DNA of 64,000 nucleotides, from contig NZ_LMDB01000005.1 in assembly GCF_001425005.1 (NCBI RefSeq), positions 1-64,000 on the forward strand. Direction: 5' to 3'. This DNA is from Duganella sp. Root336D2. GTDB lineage: Bacteria; Pseudomonadota; Gammaproteobacteria; Burkholderiales; Burkholderiaceae_D. Below the pieces are notes generated by a model that had not been told where the DNA came from, did not search any database, and was given only the letters and a program-made list of their open reading frames with translations. Numbering within the stretch: the first letter of the stretch is position 1; each line of letters opens with the position of its first letter. A program made the translations under genes and the position numbers. This document shows positions 17,375-25,606 of this stretch, one piece after another.

Positions 17375-17971
17375 ATGAGCAATTCGATCCTCGCCGGGCT
17401 TGACCAGGCCGAACTGTTACAACTGGCACTCAAGGCCGGCGCCGGGAATGAGGCGGGCAGTGCCATTGCCTACTTGAAGGAAGCCGTGGGGCGCCCCGAT
17501 GCGACCGCCCAGGCCCATTACCTGCTGGGGGCGGAATACGCCCAGCTGGGCATGTACGACCGGGCCGCCGGCGAAATGGAAGCGGCGATTGCCCTTGACC
17601 AGACGCTGTACACTGCGCGCCTGCAGCTGGCCTTGCTCTGGCTCGGCGCCAGCCAGGCCGAGCGCGCGGCCGGCGTGCTGCGCCCCCTCGAGGAAAGCGG
17701 CGTGCCGGCCGAGCTGCAGCACTTCGGCCACGGCCTGCTGTTGCTGATTGCCGATGACCTGGCCGGGGCACGTACGGCGCTGGCGCAAGGGATTGAGCTG
17801 AATCATGCCAATCCGCCGCTGAACGACGACATGCAGCGCATCATCGGCGAGCTGGACAGCCGGATCGCCGCCGCAGGCGCGGCAGCGCCGGCGGACAGTA
17901 CCGGCGCCGAGGCGGACGGCGACGGCCAGCACTTGCTGCTGTCGGCTTATGCCGGCAACTTCAAGCACTAA
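17375..17971 (+). CDS. TPR-like protein in the flagellar operon
   Basis: A 198-residue soluble protein made of helical pairs of TPR type: YLKEAVGRPDATAQAHYLLG, AEYAQLGMYDRAAGEMEAAI, ALLWLGASQAERAAGVLRPL and ADDLAGARTALAQGIELNHA. It has no signal peptide. It lies between fliA and fliQ and is 12 bases downstream of fliA, so it belongs to the operon. Flagellar loci do not usually carry TPR genes here. TPR proteins in type III systems are often export chaperones or assembly scaffolds, which would be a reasonable role, but there is no direct evidence. Confidence 0.75.
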   Translation: MSNSILAGLDQAELLQLALKAGAGNEAGSAIAYLKEAVGRPDATAQAHYLLGAEYAQLGMYDRAAGEMEAAIALDQTLYTARLQLALLWLGASQAERAAGVLRPLEESGVPAELQHFGHGLLLLIADDLAGARTALAQGIELNHANPPLNDDMQRIIGELDSRIAAAGAAAPADSTGAEADGDGQHLLLSAYAGNFKH

Positions 17972-17974
17972 AGC

Positions 17975-18337
17975 ATGACTTCGATCAGCCCGGTCACCCA
18001 GCTCGTTGCGGCCATCCGCAGCCAGCTCGACCGCGCGGCGCCGGCGCGCCGGCGCCGGCCGGGCGCGGCGGCGGCATCGCGCCAGGCGGCGGAAGGGCTG
18101 ACCAGCCTGATCGAACTGCGTGTCGCCCACATTGCTGAAGACGATCCCCAGCGCGGCCGCAAGGCGTTCCGGGTCTTCCTGGAAGCGGTGCTGCTGGCGC
18201 ATTTTGGCACCAAAGTCGCCAATGATGCCCGCTTCCACCAGATGCTGGACGACATCCAGCAGGCCATGGAAAGCGACCCGGCCAGCGGCCAGCTGGTAGA
18301 ACAGGCGATTGCCCACTTGCTGGCGCGCCAGTCCTGA
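17975..18337 (+). CDS. Small helical protein of unknown function, flagellar operon
   Basis: A 120-residue protein with a basic Ala/Arg-rich N-terminal third and a helical C-terminal part (LTSLIELRVAHIAEDDPQRG, RKAFRVFLEAVLLAHFGTKV, FHQMLDDIQQAMESDPASGQ). No signal peptide or membrane segment. I do not recognise a family. It starts three bases after the TPR gene and is followed 19 bases later by a second TPR gene. The size and position would suit a secretion chaperone or a substrate, as an inference only. Confidence 0.65.
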   Translation: MTSISPVTQLVAAIRSQLDRAAPARRRRPGAAAASRQAAEGLTSLIELRVAHIAEDDPQRGRKAFRVFLEAVLLAHFGTKVANDARFHQMLDDIQQAMESDPASGQLVEQAIAHLLARQS

Positions 18338-18356
18338 CTCACTAACGAAAGACACT

Positions 18357-19499
18357 ATGCAGCATCAAGAAACGCCCCCACTCGAACGCCTGGCCCGGCA
18401 CGAAGCCTACCTGGCTAGCGATCCCGACAACCTGTCCCTGCTGCAGACGGTGGTTGAGCTGTGCTTCGCGGCCGGGCTGCCGCAGCGCGCGGAAACCCAT
18501 GTGCGCGCCGCGCTCGAACGCCATGCGGGCGAGCCGGGTCTGCTCGCGATGTTGGGCAACACGCTGCTGGCGCAGCAGCAATGGGAGCCGGCCGCCGAGT
18601 TGTTCGGCGGACTGCTGGGAAGGTTCGCCGATGGCGGCCTGGCCTACAATTTTGCGCTGGCCTGCCTGTTCCTGGGCCGCTGGCAAGAGGGCTGGCACGC
18701 GCTGGCGCCGTATGTCGAAGGTGAGGGCGCCAGCCCGGCGCCGGGCGCGGTCACCATCGCCTTGCGCCTGCTGCACCGGCTGGGCGACCTGGACAAGGCA
18801 AGCGCCCTGGTGCAGCGCTACCGCGACGCGTTCAGCCAGGCGCCTGCCTTCCTGGGCGCGGCCAGTGCCGTGTGCCTGGACGACGGCGACCTGGAGCAAG
18901 CCGAAGCCCTCAGCACGGCCTCGCTGGCCTGCGGCCGCAACGTCGAGGCGCTGGTGGTGGCCGGCTCGGTCGCCCTGGCCCGTACCGACAACGACGCCGC
19001 CGTCCCGCTGTTCGAGGAAGCGCTGGCTTCCAGCGCGACCGAGGCGCGCGCCTGGGCCGGCCTGGGCATGGCCAGCATGCTGCGCCGCGACCTGAAGAGC
19101 GCGCAGCAGCAGCTGGAAAAGGCGGTGCACTTCATGCCGGGCCATATCGGTACCTGGCACCTGCTGGCCTGGGCCCGCCTGTACAGCAACGACCTGGCCG
19201 GCGCGACTGCCGCCTTCGAAACGGCGCTGGGCCTGGACCGCAATTTCGGCGAGAGCCACGGCGGCATGGCGGTGGTGCAGGCCATGGCCGGCAAGCGTGC
19301 CGAGGCCGAGGCCAGCATTGCGCGCGCCCTCGGCCTGGACCGCGACAACCTGTCGGCGCGCTACGCCCAGATGGCGCTCGATGGCGACCTGCAGGATCCG
19401 GCGCGCTTCCACGCCCTGGCCATGCGCCTGTTGTCCATGCGCGAAGGCACGTTCGGCCGCAGCATGGGCGATATCGTGCAGTCTTACCAGAGCCGCTGA
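18357..19499 (+). CDS. TPR-repeat protein in the flagellar operon
   Basis: A 380-residue protein built almost entirely of TPR units, for example LLQTVVELCFAAGLPQRAET, WEPAAELFGGLLGRFADGGL, ARAWAGLGMASMLRRDLKSA and WARLYSNDLAGATAAFETAL. No signal peptide. ATG 18357 follows the ribosome-site-like AACGAAAGACACT; the longer in-frame extension upstream overlaps the previous gene. It ends two bases before fliQ, so it is tightly linked to the export-gate genes. It resembles TPR scaffold proteins generally and no specific family can be named. Confidence 0.75.
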   Translation: MQHQETPPLERLARHEAYLASDPDNLSLLQTVVELCFAAGLPQRAETHVRAALERHAGEPGLLAMLGNTLLAQQQWEPAAELFGGLLGRFADGGLAYNFALACLFLGRWQEGWHALAPYVEGEGASPAPGAVTIALRLLHRLGDLDKASALVQRYRDAFSQAPAFLGAASAVCLDDGDLEQAEALSTASLACGRNVEALVVAGSVALARTDNDAAVPLFEEALASSATEARAWAGLGMASMLRRDLKSAQQQLEKAVHFMPGHIGTWHLLAWARLYSNDLAGATAAFETALGLDRNFGESHGGMAVVQAMAGKRAEAEASIARALGLDRDNLSARYAQMALDGDLQDPARFHALAMRLLSMREGTFGRSMGDIVQSYQSR

Positions 19500-19501
19500 A
19501 C

Positions 19502-19768
19502 ATGGGTGCCGATTCCGCGCTCCAGATGCTGGCCGAACTGCTGTGGAACGGGCTGCTGATTACCGCCCCTTTGCTGGCGGTGACGCTGGTGGTCGGCCTG
19601 CTGATCAGCATCCTGCAGGTGGTCACGCAGGTGCAGGAAGCGTCGCTGACCTTCATCCCCAAGATCATCGCCGCCGTGGTGGTGCTGGTGGTGTGCGGGC
19701 CGTGGATGCTGAAGCGCCTGGTCGGCTATGCCACCGGCTTGATTGCCTCGATTCCGCAGCATTTCTGA
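19502..19768 (+). CDS. fliQ: Flagellar export gate protein FliQ
   Basis: Small two-helix export gate subunit of 88 residues: LLWNGLLITAPLLAVTLVVG then LLISILQVVTQVQEASLTFI, and a second helix VVVLVVCGPWMLKRLVGYAT. The QVVTQVQEASLTFIPKI motif is diagnostic. ATG 19502 follows the TPR gene by two bases. Normal length (about 89). Confidence 0.94.
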   Translation: MGADSALQMLAELLWNGLLITAPLLAVTLVVGLLISILQVVTQVQEASLTFIPKIIAAVVVLVVCGPWMLKRLVGYATGLIASIPQHF

Positions 19769-19774
19769 TCTGGC

Positions 19775-20539
19775 ATGACCCTGAACATCGACATCGCCTG
19801 GCTGCTGGCCGTGTTCTATACCACGCTGCGTCTCGGCGCCGTGCTGCTGATGTCGCCCATCATGTCGGGGCTGGGCGGGCTGCTGCTGGTGCGCGTGTTC
19901 CTGGTACTGGGCTTGTCTGTCATGCTGGTCAACAGCCTGGACCTGCCGCTGCCGGCGCACGGCCTGGAGCTGGGGCCGATGATTGCGGGCGCGCTGCTGG
20001 AGCTGGCGCTGGGCATCACCCTGGCGTTCGGCGTGCACGCGGGATTTGCCTCCTTCACCCTGGCCGGCAAGGTGCTGGACATCCAGAGCGGCCTGGGCAT
20101 GGGGTCGGTCTACGACCCGGTCACGCGCAGCAGCGCGCCGCTGTTCGGCACCATGCTGAATATGGTGGCGGTGGTGGTGTTCTTCGCGCTGGATGGCCAC
20201 CATGCTTTCGTGCGCGGGCTGGCCTATTCGCTGCAGCAGGTCGCGCCCGGCAGCGGCCTGGCCGCGCTGCCGGCCGAGGCCGTGGTGCGCCAGTTCGGGC
20301 TGATGTTCTCGCTGGCCGTATCGCTGGTGATCCCGGTGATGCTGGCCCTGCTGCTGGCGGAAGCGGCACTGGCGATGGTGTCGCGGGTGCTGCCGCAAAT
20401 AAATATGTTCGTGATCGGGGTGCCGGTCAAGATCGTGGTGTCCATCGTGGTATTGATGCTGACGGCCGGCAGCCTGGGACCGGCAATGGGACGCGTGTAC
20501 AGCGGCATTTTCAGGTATTGGGAACAGGTGTTGGGTTAA
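19775..20539 (+). CDS. fliR: Flagellar export gate protein FliR
   Basis: A 254-residue multi-spanning export-gate subunit with FliR features: LRLGAVLLMSPIMSGLGGLL, ITLAFGVHAGFASFTLAGKV, LDIQSGLGMGSVYDP and the C-terminal LPQINMFVIGVPVKIVVSIV motif. It lies between fliQ and flhB with no gap to the latter. Complete in length (about 260). Confidence 0.94.
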   Translation: MTLNIDIAWLLAVFYTTLRLGAVLLMSPIMSGLGGLLLVRVFLVLGLSVMLVNSLDLPLPAHGLELGPMIAGALLELALGITLAFGVHAGFASFTLAGKVLDIQSGLGMGSVYDPVTRSSAPLFGTMLNMVAVVVFFALDGHHAFVRGLAYSLQQVAPGSGLAALPAEAVVRQFGLMFSLAVSLVIPVMLALLLAEAALAMVSRVLPQINMFVIGVPVKIVVSIVVLMLTAGSLGPAMGRVYSGIFRYWEQVLG

Positions 20540-21625
20540 ATGGCAGAACAAGATTCCGACCTGACAGAACAGGCGACACAGTACAAGCTGGAGCAGGCGC
20601 GCAAGAAGGGCTCGGTCGCCCGCAGTGCTGATTTCACGGCGGCAGCGATGATGGCGGCCCTGGTGCTGATGTTCCATGCCTATGGCGGCGCCGCCTTGCG
20701 CGAAGCGGCTAGGCTGCAGCAGCAGATGCTGGCCCACGCCCAGGCGCTTGACTGGCGCAGCGAAGCGATGGCGGCCTGGCTGGGCCAACTGCTGGTGGCG
20801 ATGCTGGCGATCCTGGGGCCGTTGTTCCTGGCGCTGATTGTCGTGGCGGTGCTGGCCAACCTGGTGCAGACCGGCCCCGTGTTCAGTTTCCATCCGCTGT
20901 CGCCGGACATGAACCGCCTGAATCCCGCGCAAGGCTTCAAGAAGATCATGTCGAAACGCACCCTTTTCGAGGCGGGCAAATCGATCGTGAAGCTGGTGGT
21001 GCTGTGCGCCGTGGCTTACTACATTGTGCGCGACATGATTCCCGGCCTGGCCAGCTTGCCGGCGCTGGAAGCCAAAGGCTATGTGCATACGCTGCTGGGG
21101 CTGTGCGGCTCGCTGCTGGCGAAAATGCTGGCTGCGCTGATTGTCATCGCCATGCTCGACTTCGGGTTCACGCGCTGGGAGTTCAGCCAGCGCATGCGCA
21201 TGAGCAAGCGCGACGTGAAGGACGAACACAAGAACAGGGAAGGCGATCCACGCATCCGTGGCCGCTTGCGCGACCTGCGCAAGGAAATGCTGAAGCGCAG
21301 CCAGTCCGCGGCCAAGGTCTCACAGGCGGACGTGCTGATTACCAACCCGACCCATTTGGCCGTGGCGCTCAGCTACCAGCATGGCGTCTCCGGCGCACCG
21401 CAAGTGGTGGCCAAAGGGGCCGGCGAGCTGGCGGCGCGCATGCGCGAACTGGCCGGCCGCAATGGTATTCCCGTGGTACAGAACCGGCCGCTGGCGCGGG
21501 CACTGTTCCGCGAAGTCGGCCATGACGGCTATGTGCCGGAAAAATGGTACCCGCAAATTGCCCGCATCATGGTGTGGGTGTATACGATGCGCGAGGCAAA
21601 GCGCAATTCTGGAAAGGCAAGATGA
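20540..21625 (+). CDS. flhB: Flagellar export switch protein FlhB
   Basis: Inner-membrane substrate-specificity switch of 361 residues. The N-terminus EQATQYKLEQARKKGSVARS is followed by four transmembrane helices, the linker MSKRDVKDEHKNREGDPRIR, and the self-cleaving site ITNPTHLAVALSY with an intact NPTH. It starts immediately after the fliR stop and overlaps flhA by four bases. With fliK present, a normal hook-type specificity switch is possible, even though no filament gene is present here. Confidence 0.95.
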   Translation: MAEQDSDLTEQATQYKLEQARKKGSVARSADFTAAAMMAALVLMFHAYGGAALREAARLQQQMLAHAQALDWRSEAMAAWLGQLLVAMLAILGPLFLALIVVAVLANLVQTGPVFSFHPLSPDMNRLNPAQGFKKIMSKRTLFEAGKSIVKLVVLCAVAYYIVRDMIPGLASLPALEAKGYVHTLLGLCGSLLAKMLAALIVIAMLDFGFTRWEFSQRMRMSKRDVKDEHKNREGDPRIRGRLRDLRKEMLKRSQSAAKVSQADVLITNPTHLAVALSYQHGVSGAPQVVAKGAGELAARMRELAGRNGIPVVQNRPLARALFREVGHDGYVPEKWYPQIARIMVWVYTMREAKRNSGKAR

Positions 21626-23676
21626 TGTTGGCGTTGCAAAAGGTGTTCAAGAACCACACCGATATGGTGCTGGTACTGCTGGTGGTCGGCATCCTGACCG
21701 TGCTGTTCGTGCCGATTCCCTCTGGCCTGCTGGACTTCCTGATCCTGTCGAACGTCAGCTTTGCCATGCTGATCCTGCTGCTGACGTTCTACATCGGGCG
21801 GCCGGTCGAGTTCTCGACTTTCCCGTCGCTGCTGCTGATCGCTACGCTGTTCCGCCTGTCGCTGAATGTGGCGGCCACGCGCCTGATCCTGTCCGAGGCC
21901 GACGCCGGCCGTGTCATTTCGGCCATCGGCTCCTACGTGGTGGGCGGCAATTACGTGATCGGCATGATCGTGTTCCTGATCCTGGTGGTAGTGCAGTACG
22001 TGGTGGTGACCAATGGCGCCCAGCGCGTGTCCGAGGTGGCCGCGCGCTTCACCCTGGACAGCATGCCTGGCCAGCAAATGAGTATTGACGCCGACTTGAA
22101 CATGGGCTTCATCGACCAGGAGGAAGCCAAGCAGCGCCGCAAGATGCTGGAAAAGGAATCCGGCTTCTACGGCGCCATGGACGGCGCCAGCAAGTTCGTG
22201 AAGGGCGATGCGATCGCCGGCATCATCATCATGCTGATCAATATCGTGGGCGGCCTGGTGATTGGCGTCATGCAGATGGGGATGCGCTGGGACCAGGCGC
22301 TGCAAACCTTTACCCTGCTGACGGTGGGCGACGGCATCGTGACCCAGGTGCCGGCGCTGGTGATTGCGGTGGGCACCGGTATCATCGTGACCCGCTCCGC
22401 CTCGGACGGCAGCTTGAGCGGCGAGGTGCTGAAGCAGATGACCGCCTTTTCCAAGCCGATGTTCATTGTGGCGGCAGCGCTGTCGGTGCTGCTGTTCCTG
22501 CCCGGGATTCCGTCCGTGCCGGTGCTGTTGCTGGTGACGCTGCTGGCCGGCGTCGGCTGGCTGATGCGCCGCAAATCCGCCGGCAACGGGACTTCGGATG
22601 AAGACAGCGCCGACAGCTCGGCTGGCGAAGGGAAGGATGGCGAGACCGGCTACGACCTGCTGCGCGTGGAACCGTTCGAGGTGCACGTTGGCGCCGCCCT
22701 GGCGCCGCTGGTGCGTGGCGAGCAGACTGTCTTCATGGAACGCATCGCTGCGATCCGCAAGCAGTACGCCCTGGAGTCGGGCATGGTGCTGCCGAGCGTG
22801 CGCTTCCGGGACAGCGCGCAGCTTGGCGCCAATGCCTATGAGCTGCAAGTGTTCGGGGTTCCGGCCGGGCGCGGTGAAATCATGATGGAGCGCACCCTGG
22901 CGATCCGTGCCAGCGCCGAAGCGCGCCCGGTCAAAGGGATTGAAACGCGCGAGCCGACCTACGGGCTGCCGGCGGTGTGGATCGAAGAAGCTGAAAAGGA
23001 CATCGCCCGCGCTGCGCGCTATACGCTGGTCGATGCCACCACGGTCTTCATCACCCATTTGAGCGAGGTCCTGAAGCAGCAGTCGGCAACCTTGCTGACC
23101 CGGACGGAGACCGACAGGCTTCTGCAGCGCGTGCGCCAGGACCAGCCTGGCCTGGTGGAAGAACTGGTGCCGACCGTGCTGTCCATCGGCGACGTGCAGA
23201 AAGTGCTGCAAAACCTGCTGCGCGAAAAGGTCTCGATCCGTAACCTGGAGCTGATCCTCGAAACGCTGGTCGATGCCGGCCGCAATTCGAAAGACCTGGG
23301 CTACCTGACCGAAGCAGTGCGGCAGAAACTGGGCCCGGCGATCTGCCAGGGCCTGATCGGCGACCACGCCTCGCTCAGCGTATTGACCCTGGATGCCGGC
23401 ATCGAACAAGTGCTGATGGACAGCGTGCGGACGGCCGACAGCGGCAGCGCGCTGGTAGTGGAACCGCGCTATGCGGAGCAGCTCCTGTCGCGCCTTGCCG
23501 CGCAATCGGAGCGCATGATGAAGGGGAATATGCTGCCCGTGCTGCTTTGCTCGCCGGACCTGAGGCGCCATATCCGCGCCCTGGCTGAACGCGCGGTGCC
23601 GCATATGCGCGTGCTCTCGATGGCCGAGATCCCGGGCAGCGTCAACCTGAAGGCTTACGCCACCGTCACGCTGTAA
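21622..23676 (+). CDS. flhA: Flagellar export gate protein FlhA
   Basis: Large export-gate subunit of 684 residues. The membrane half has about eight helices with VEFSTFPSLLLIATLFRLSL then NVAATRLIL, the FHIPEP-type cytoplasmic-loop region, and GDGIVTQVPALVIAVGTGII. The cytoplasmic half binds chaperone-substrate complexes and includes VEPFEVHVGAALAPLV and NLELILETLVDAGRNSKDLG. ATG 21622 overlaps flhB by four bases. It is the last gene of the flagellar locus and meets a converging gene remnant. Confidence 0.96.
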   Translation: MMLALQKVFKNHTDMVLVLLVVGILTVLFVPIPSGLLDFLILSNVSFAMLILLLTFYIGRPVEFSTFPSLLLIATLFRLSLNVAATRLILSEADAGRVISAIGSYVVGGNYVIGMIVFLILVVVQYVVVTNGAQRVSEVAARFTLDSMPGQQMSIDADLNMGFIDQEEAKQRRKMLEKESGFYGAMDGASKFVKGDAIAGIIIMLINIVGGLVIGVMQMGMRWDQALQTFTLLTVGDGIVTQVPALVIAVGTGIIVTRSASDGSLSGEVLKQMTAFSKPMFIVAAALSVLLFLPGIPSVPVLLLVTLLAGVGWLMRRKSAGNGTSDEDSADSSAGEGKDGETGYDLLRVEPFEVHVGAALAPLVRGEQTVFMERIAAIRKQYALESGMVLPSVRFRDSAQLGANAYELQVFGVPAGRGEIMMERTLAIRASAEARPVKGIETREPTYGLPAVWIEEAEKDIARAARYTLVDATTVFITHLSEVLKQQSATLLTRTETDRLLQRVRQDQPGLVEELVPTVLSIGDVQKVLQNLLREKVSIRNLELILETLVDAGRNSKDLGYLTEAVRQKLGPAICQGLIGDHASLSVLTLDAGIEQVLMDSVRTADSGSALVVEPRYAEQLLSRLAAQSERMMKGNMLPVLLCSPDLRRHIRALAERAVPHMRVLSMAEIPGSVNLKAYATVTL

Positions 23677-24350
23677 TCGCCGTTCCTGGCCCGTTCCAGC
23701 ATGGCCAGCTGGGCCGGCAGGCAGACCGAGCGCAGGTCGTAGCATTCCACTACGCTCTGGCGCGCGCGTGCGCGGACCATGGCGAAGGCTTCCGGCTCCG
23801 CCAGGACCTGCACGGCGCATTCGGCGATCTGCTGGGGCGAGAAGAAGTCGACCAGCAGGCCGTTATCGCCATCGCGGATCACTTCCTCCACCGGCGCCGT
23901 GCGCGAACCAATGACCACGCAGCCGCAGGCCATCGCTTCGAGCATCGACCAGGACAGCACGAACGGGTAAGTCAGGTAGATATGGGCCCGCGACAGTGCC
24001 AGGATGCTGGTGAACTGCGGATAGGGGACGCGGCCCAGGAAGTGCACCCGGCTCCAGTCGGCCGCATCGCCGATTTCCTTCCGCATGACATCCTTCCAGC
24101 TCCCGCCGCCTGCCGGTGGTGCGCCATAGCTGACGCCATCGCCGCCGATCACCAGCACGCGGGCCTGGGGCCTGCGGCGCAGGATTTCCGGCAGGCTGCG
24201 CATAAAACTTGGGAAGCCGCGGTGCGGTTCGAGATTGCGGCCGACGTAAGTCAGGACTTCGTCTCCGGCCCTGAGTGTGATGCCGGTGCCGGGAATCTGG
24301 AAGCTTGCGGCGGGATTGGGGCGCAGGCGCGCCGTGTCTATGCCTGGCTG
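23655..24350 (-). pseudogene. Glycosyltransferase family 4, C-terminal fragment
   Basis: The reverse frame encodes the C-terminal half of a GT4 enzyme: GIDTARLRPNPAASFQIPGT at its upstream end, then VLTYVGRNLEPHRGFPSFMR, VLVIGGDGVSYG and VHFLGRVPYPQFTSILALSR. The nucleotide-sugar site follows as LSWSMLEAMACGCVVIGSRT with APVEEV. The acceptor half (about 200 residues) is missing: similarity stops just before GID, where the sequence changes to an RHS fragment on the other strand. The frame could initiate upstream, but the enzyme would lack half its fold. Its 3' end overlaps flhA by 22 bases. Sugar transferases often modify flagellin, but no flagellin is seen. Confidence 0.75.
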
Positions 24351-24626
24351 ACCTGCGTGCCGCGGTAGCGGGCAGCGCCGCAGCGACCAACTACCTGTAC
24401 AACGGCAAAGGCCAGCAGGTGGGAAGCGTGGACGCAATGGGTACCCTGACCGAAACGGTGTACGACAAAGAAGGCAATGTCTCGCGTAAGATGCGCTACG
24501 CCACGCCCGTGGCCTGGCAGGATGGCGCCACGCTTGCCAGCCTGCGCCCGTCCGCTACGGAGACCGACCGCCGCTGGAATTACACCTATACCAAGCTGAA
24601 CCAGCTCGAGACTGAGACAGCACCGG
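24351..24626 (+). pseudogene. RHS/YD-repeat protein fragment
   Basis: An internal piece of a YD-repeat protein with no start of its own: AAATNYLYNGKGQQVGSVDA, then MGTLTETVYDKEGNVSRKMR and TETDRRWNYTYTKLNQLETE. The NYLYNGKGQxVxxVD and TVYDKEGN patterns are YD repeats from large secreted RHS/toxin or insecticidal-toxin-like proteins. The left edge abuts the glycosyltransferase fragment and the right edge is the terminal repeat of the IS21 element. The source gene is not in the window. Confidence 0.7.
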
Positions 24627-24726
24627 TGTTGGCGCTGCGTGAATTCTGCCCCACCCTGCTGATTGAAATTTGACCCAGGGCGGATATTGCCATTCTTTCC
24701 GGCAACTGTGGATAAGTGTAACAAAA

Positions 24727-24767
24727 AAGACAAGGGTGTCAGCGTTTTGCGCTGACACCCTTGTCTT
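24727..24767. terminator. Perfect 18-bp stem-loop inside the IS21 left end
   Basis: Arms AAGACAAGGGTGTCAGCG and its exact complement flank the five-base loop TTTTG, with an A run on the left side. Read on the minus strand this is a stem followed by T residues just downstream of istB, the layout of a rho-independent terminator. It would stop the istAB transcript and shield the element from outside transcription. Confidence 0.75.
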
Positions 24768-24805
24768 CGTCCGGCATCGGGGGTTAATGGTATAAACGAT
24801 TTATA

Positions 24806-25606
24806 TCATTGCGCGGAGGGTGTGACTTCGTCATTTCGACTGCGCTTCTGCTCCCGTTGCCGAATTCTTCCTTTGGCTGCCATGCTGCTATGTTGGAACC
24901 GATAGGATTCATTGCCAGTTTCAACGATGTGGCAGTGGTGGGTCAGGCGATCCAGCAATGCTGTCGTCATCTTGGCATCGCCAAATACACCAGACCATTC
25001 CGCGAAGTTCAGATTGGTCGTGATGACGACACTGGTGTGTTCGTACAGCTTCGACAGGAGATGGAACAGCAGTGCTCCTCCGGCCTGGCTGAAAGGCAGA
25101 TATCCAAGCTCGTCGAGAACCACCAGATCCACCCGCTGTAGTACCGCCGCCAGTCGCCCGGCTTTGCCGTCGCGTTTCTCGCGTTCCAGCGTGTTGACCA
25201 AATCAACCGTTGAGAAGAATCGGGCCCGCTTCGCGTAGTTGGTGATCCCAGATATTGCGATAGCGGTTGCCAAGTGGGTCTTGCCGGTTCCAGGGCCGCC
25301 GACCAGAACAACATTTTGGGCGGTCTCGGTAAAGGCCAGCGTCCCCAGCTGCCGTACCAACTTCTGATCGACTCGAGACGCATCAAAATCAAAGCCAGCC
25401 AAGTCGCGATGCACTGGGAACTTTGCCACATGCATCTGGTGCCGAACAGTGCGCATTGCTCGATCAGTGGTCTCAGCGTGCAACAGGTGCTCTAGCAGCC
25501 AACTGCTTGTTTCCAATGTGGCGCCTCCTTTGGCGACCAGTTCGCTCCAAGCTAAAGCCATGCCGTGCAGGCGCAGGCCCTTGAGTTCAACAGAAAGGTC
25601 ACGCAT
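24806..25606 (-). CDS. istB: IS21 helper ATPase IstB
   Basis: DnaA/DnaC-like AAA ATPase that assists the IstA transposase. The 266-residue protein has [14 protein letters not shown] opening helices, Walker [21 protein letters not shown], Walker [14 protein letters not shown], and sensor-1 [18 protein letters not shown] chose the ATG at 25606 because GGAGG lies six bases upstream. It overlaps the istA stop, as is usual in IS21. Full length and apparently intact. Confidence 0.92.
   Translation of the reverse strand: MRDLSVELKGLRLHGMALAWSELVAKGGATLETSSWLLEHLLHAETTDRAMRTVRHQMHVAKFPVHRDLAGFDFDASRVDQKLVRQLGTLAFTETAQNVVLVGGPGTGKTHLATAIAISGITNYAKRARFFSTVDLVNTLEREKRDGKAGRLAAVLQRVDLVVLDELGYLPFSQAGGALLFHLLSKLYEHTSVVITTNLNFAEWSGVFGDAKMTTALLDRLTHHCHIVETGNESYRFQHSSMAAKGRIRQREQKRSRNDEVTPSAQ

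Noticed and set aside
21529..23820. A 763-codon minus-strand frame opposite flhA
   Set aside because: Same kind of compositional shadow; the plus-strand FlhA is unambiguous.
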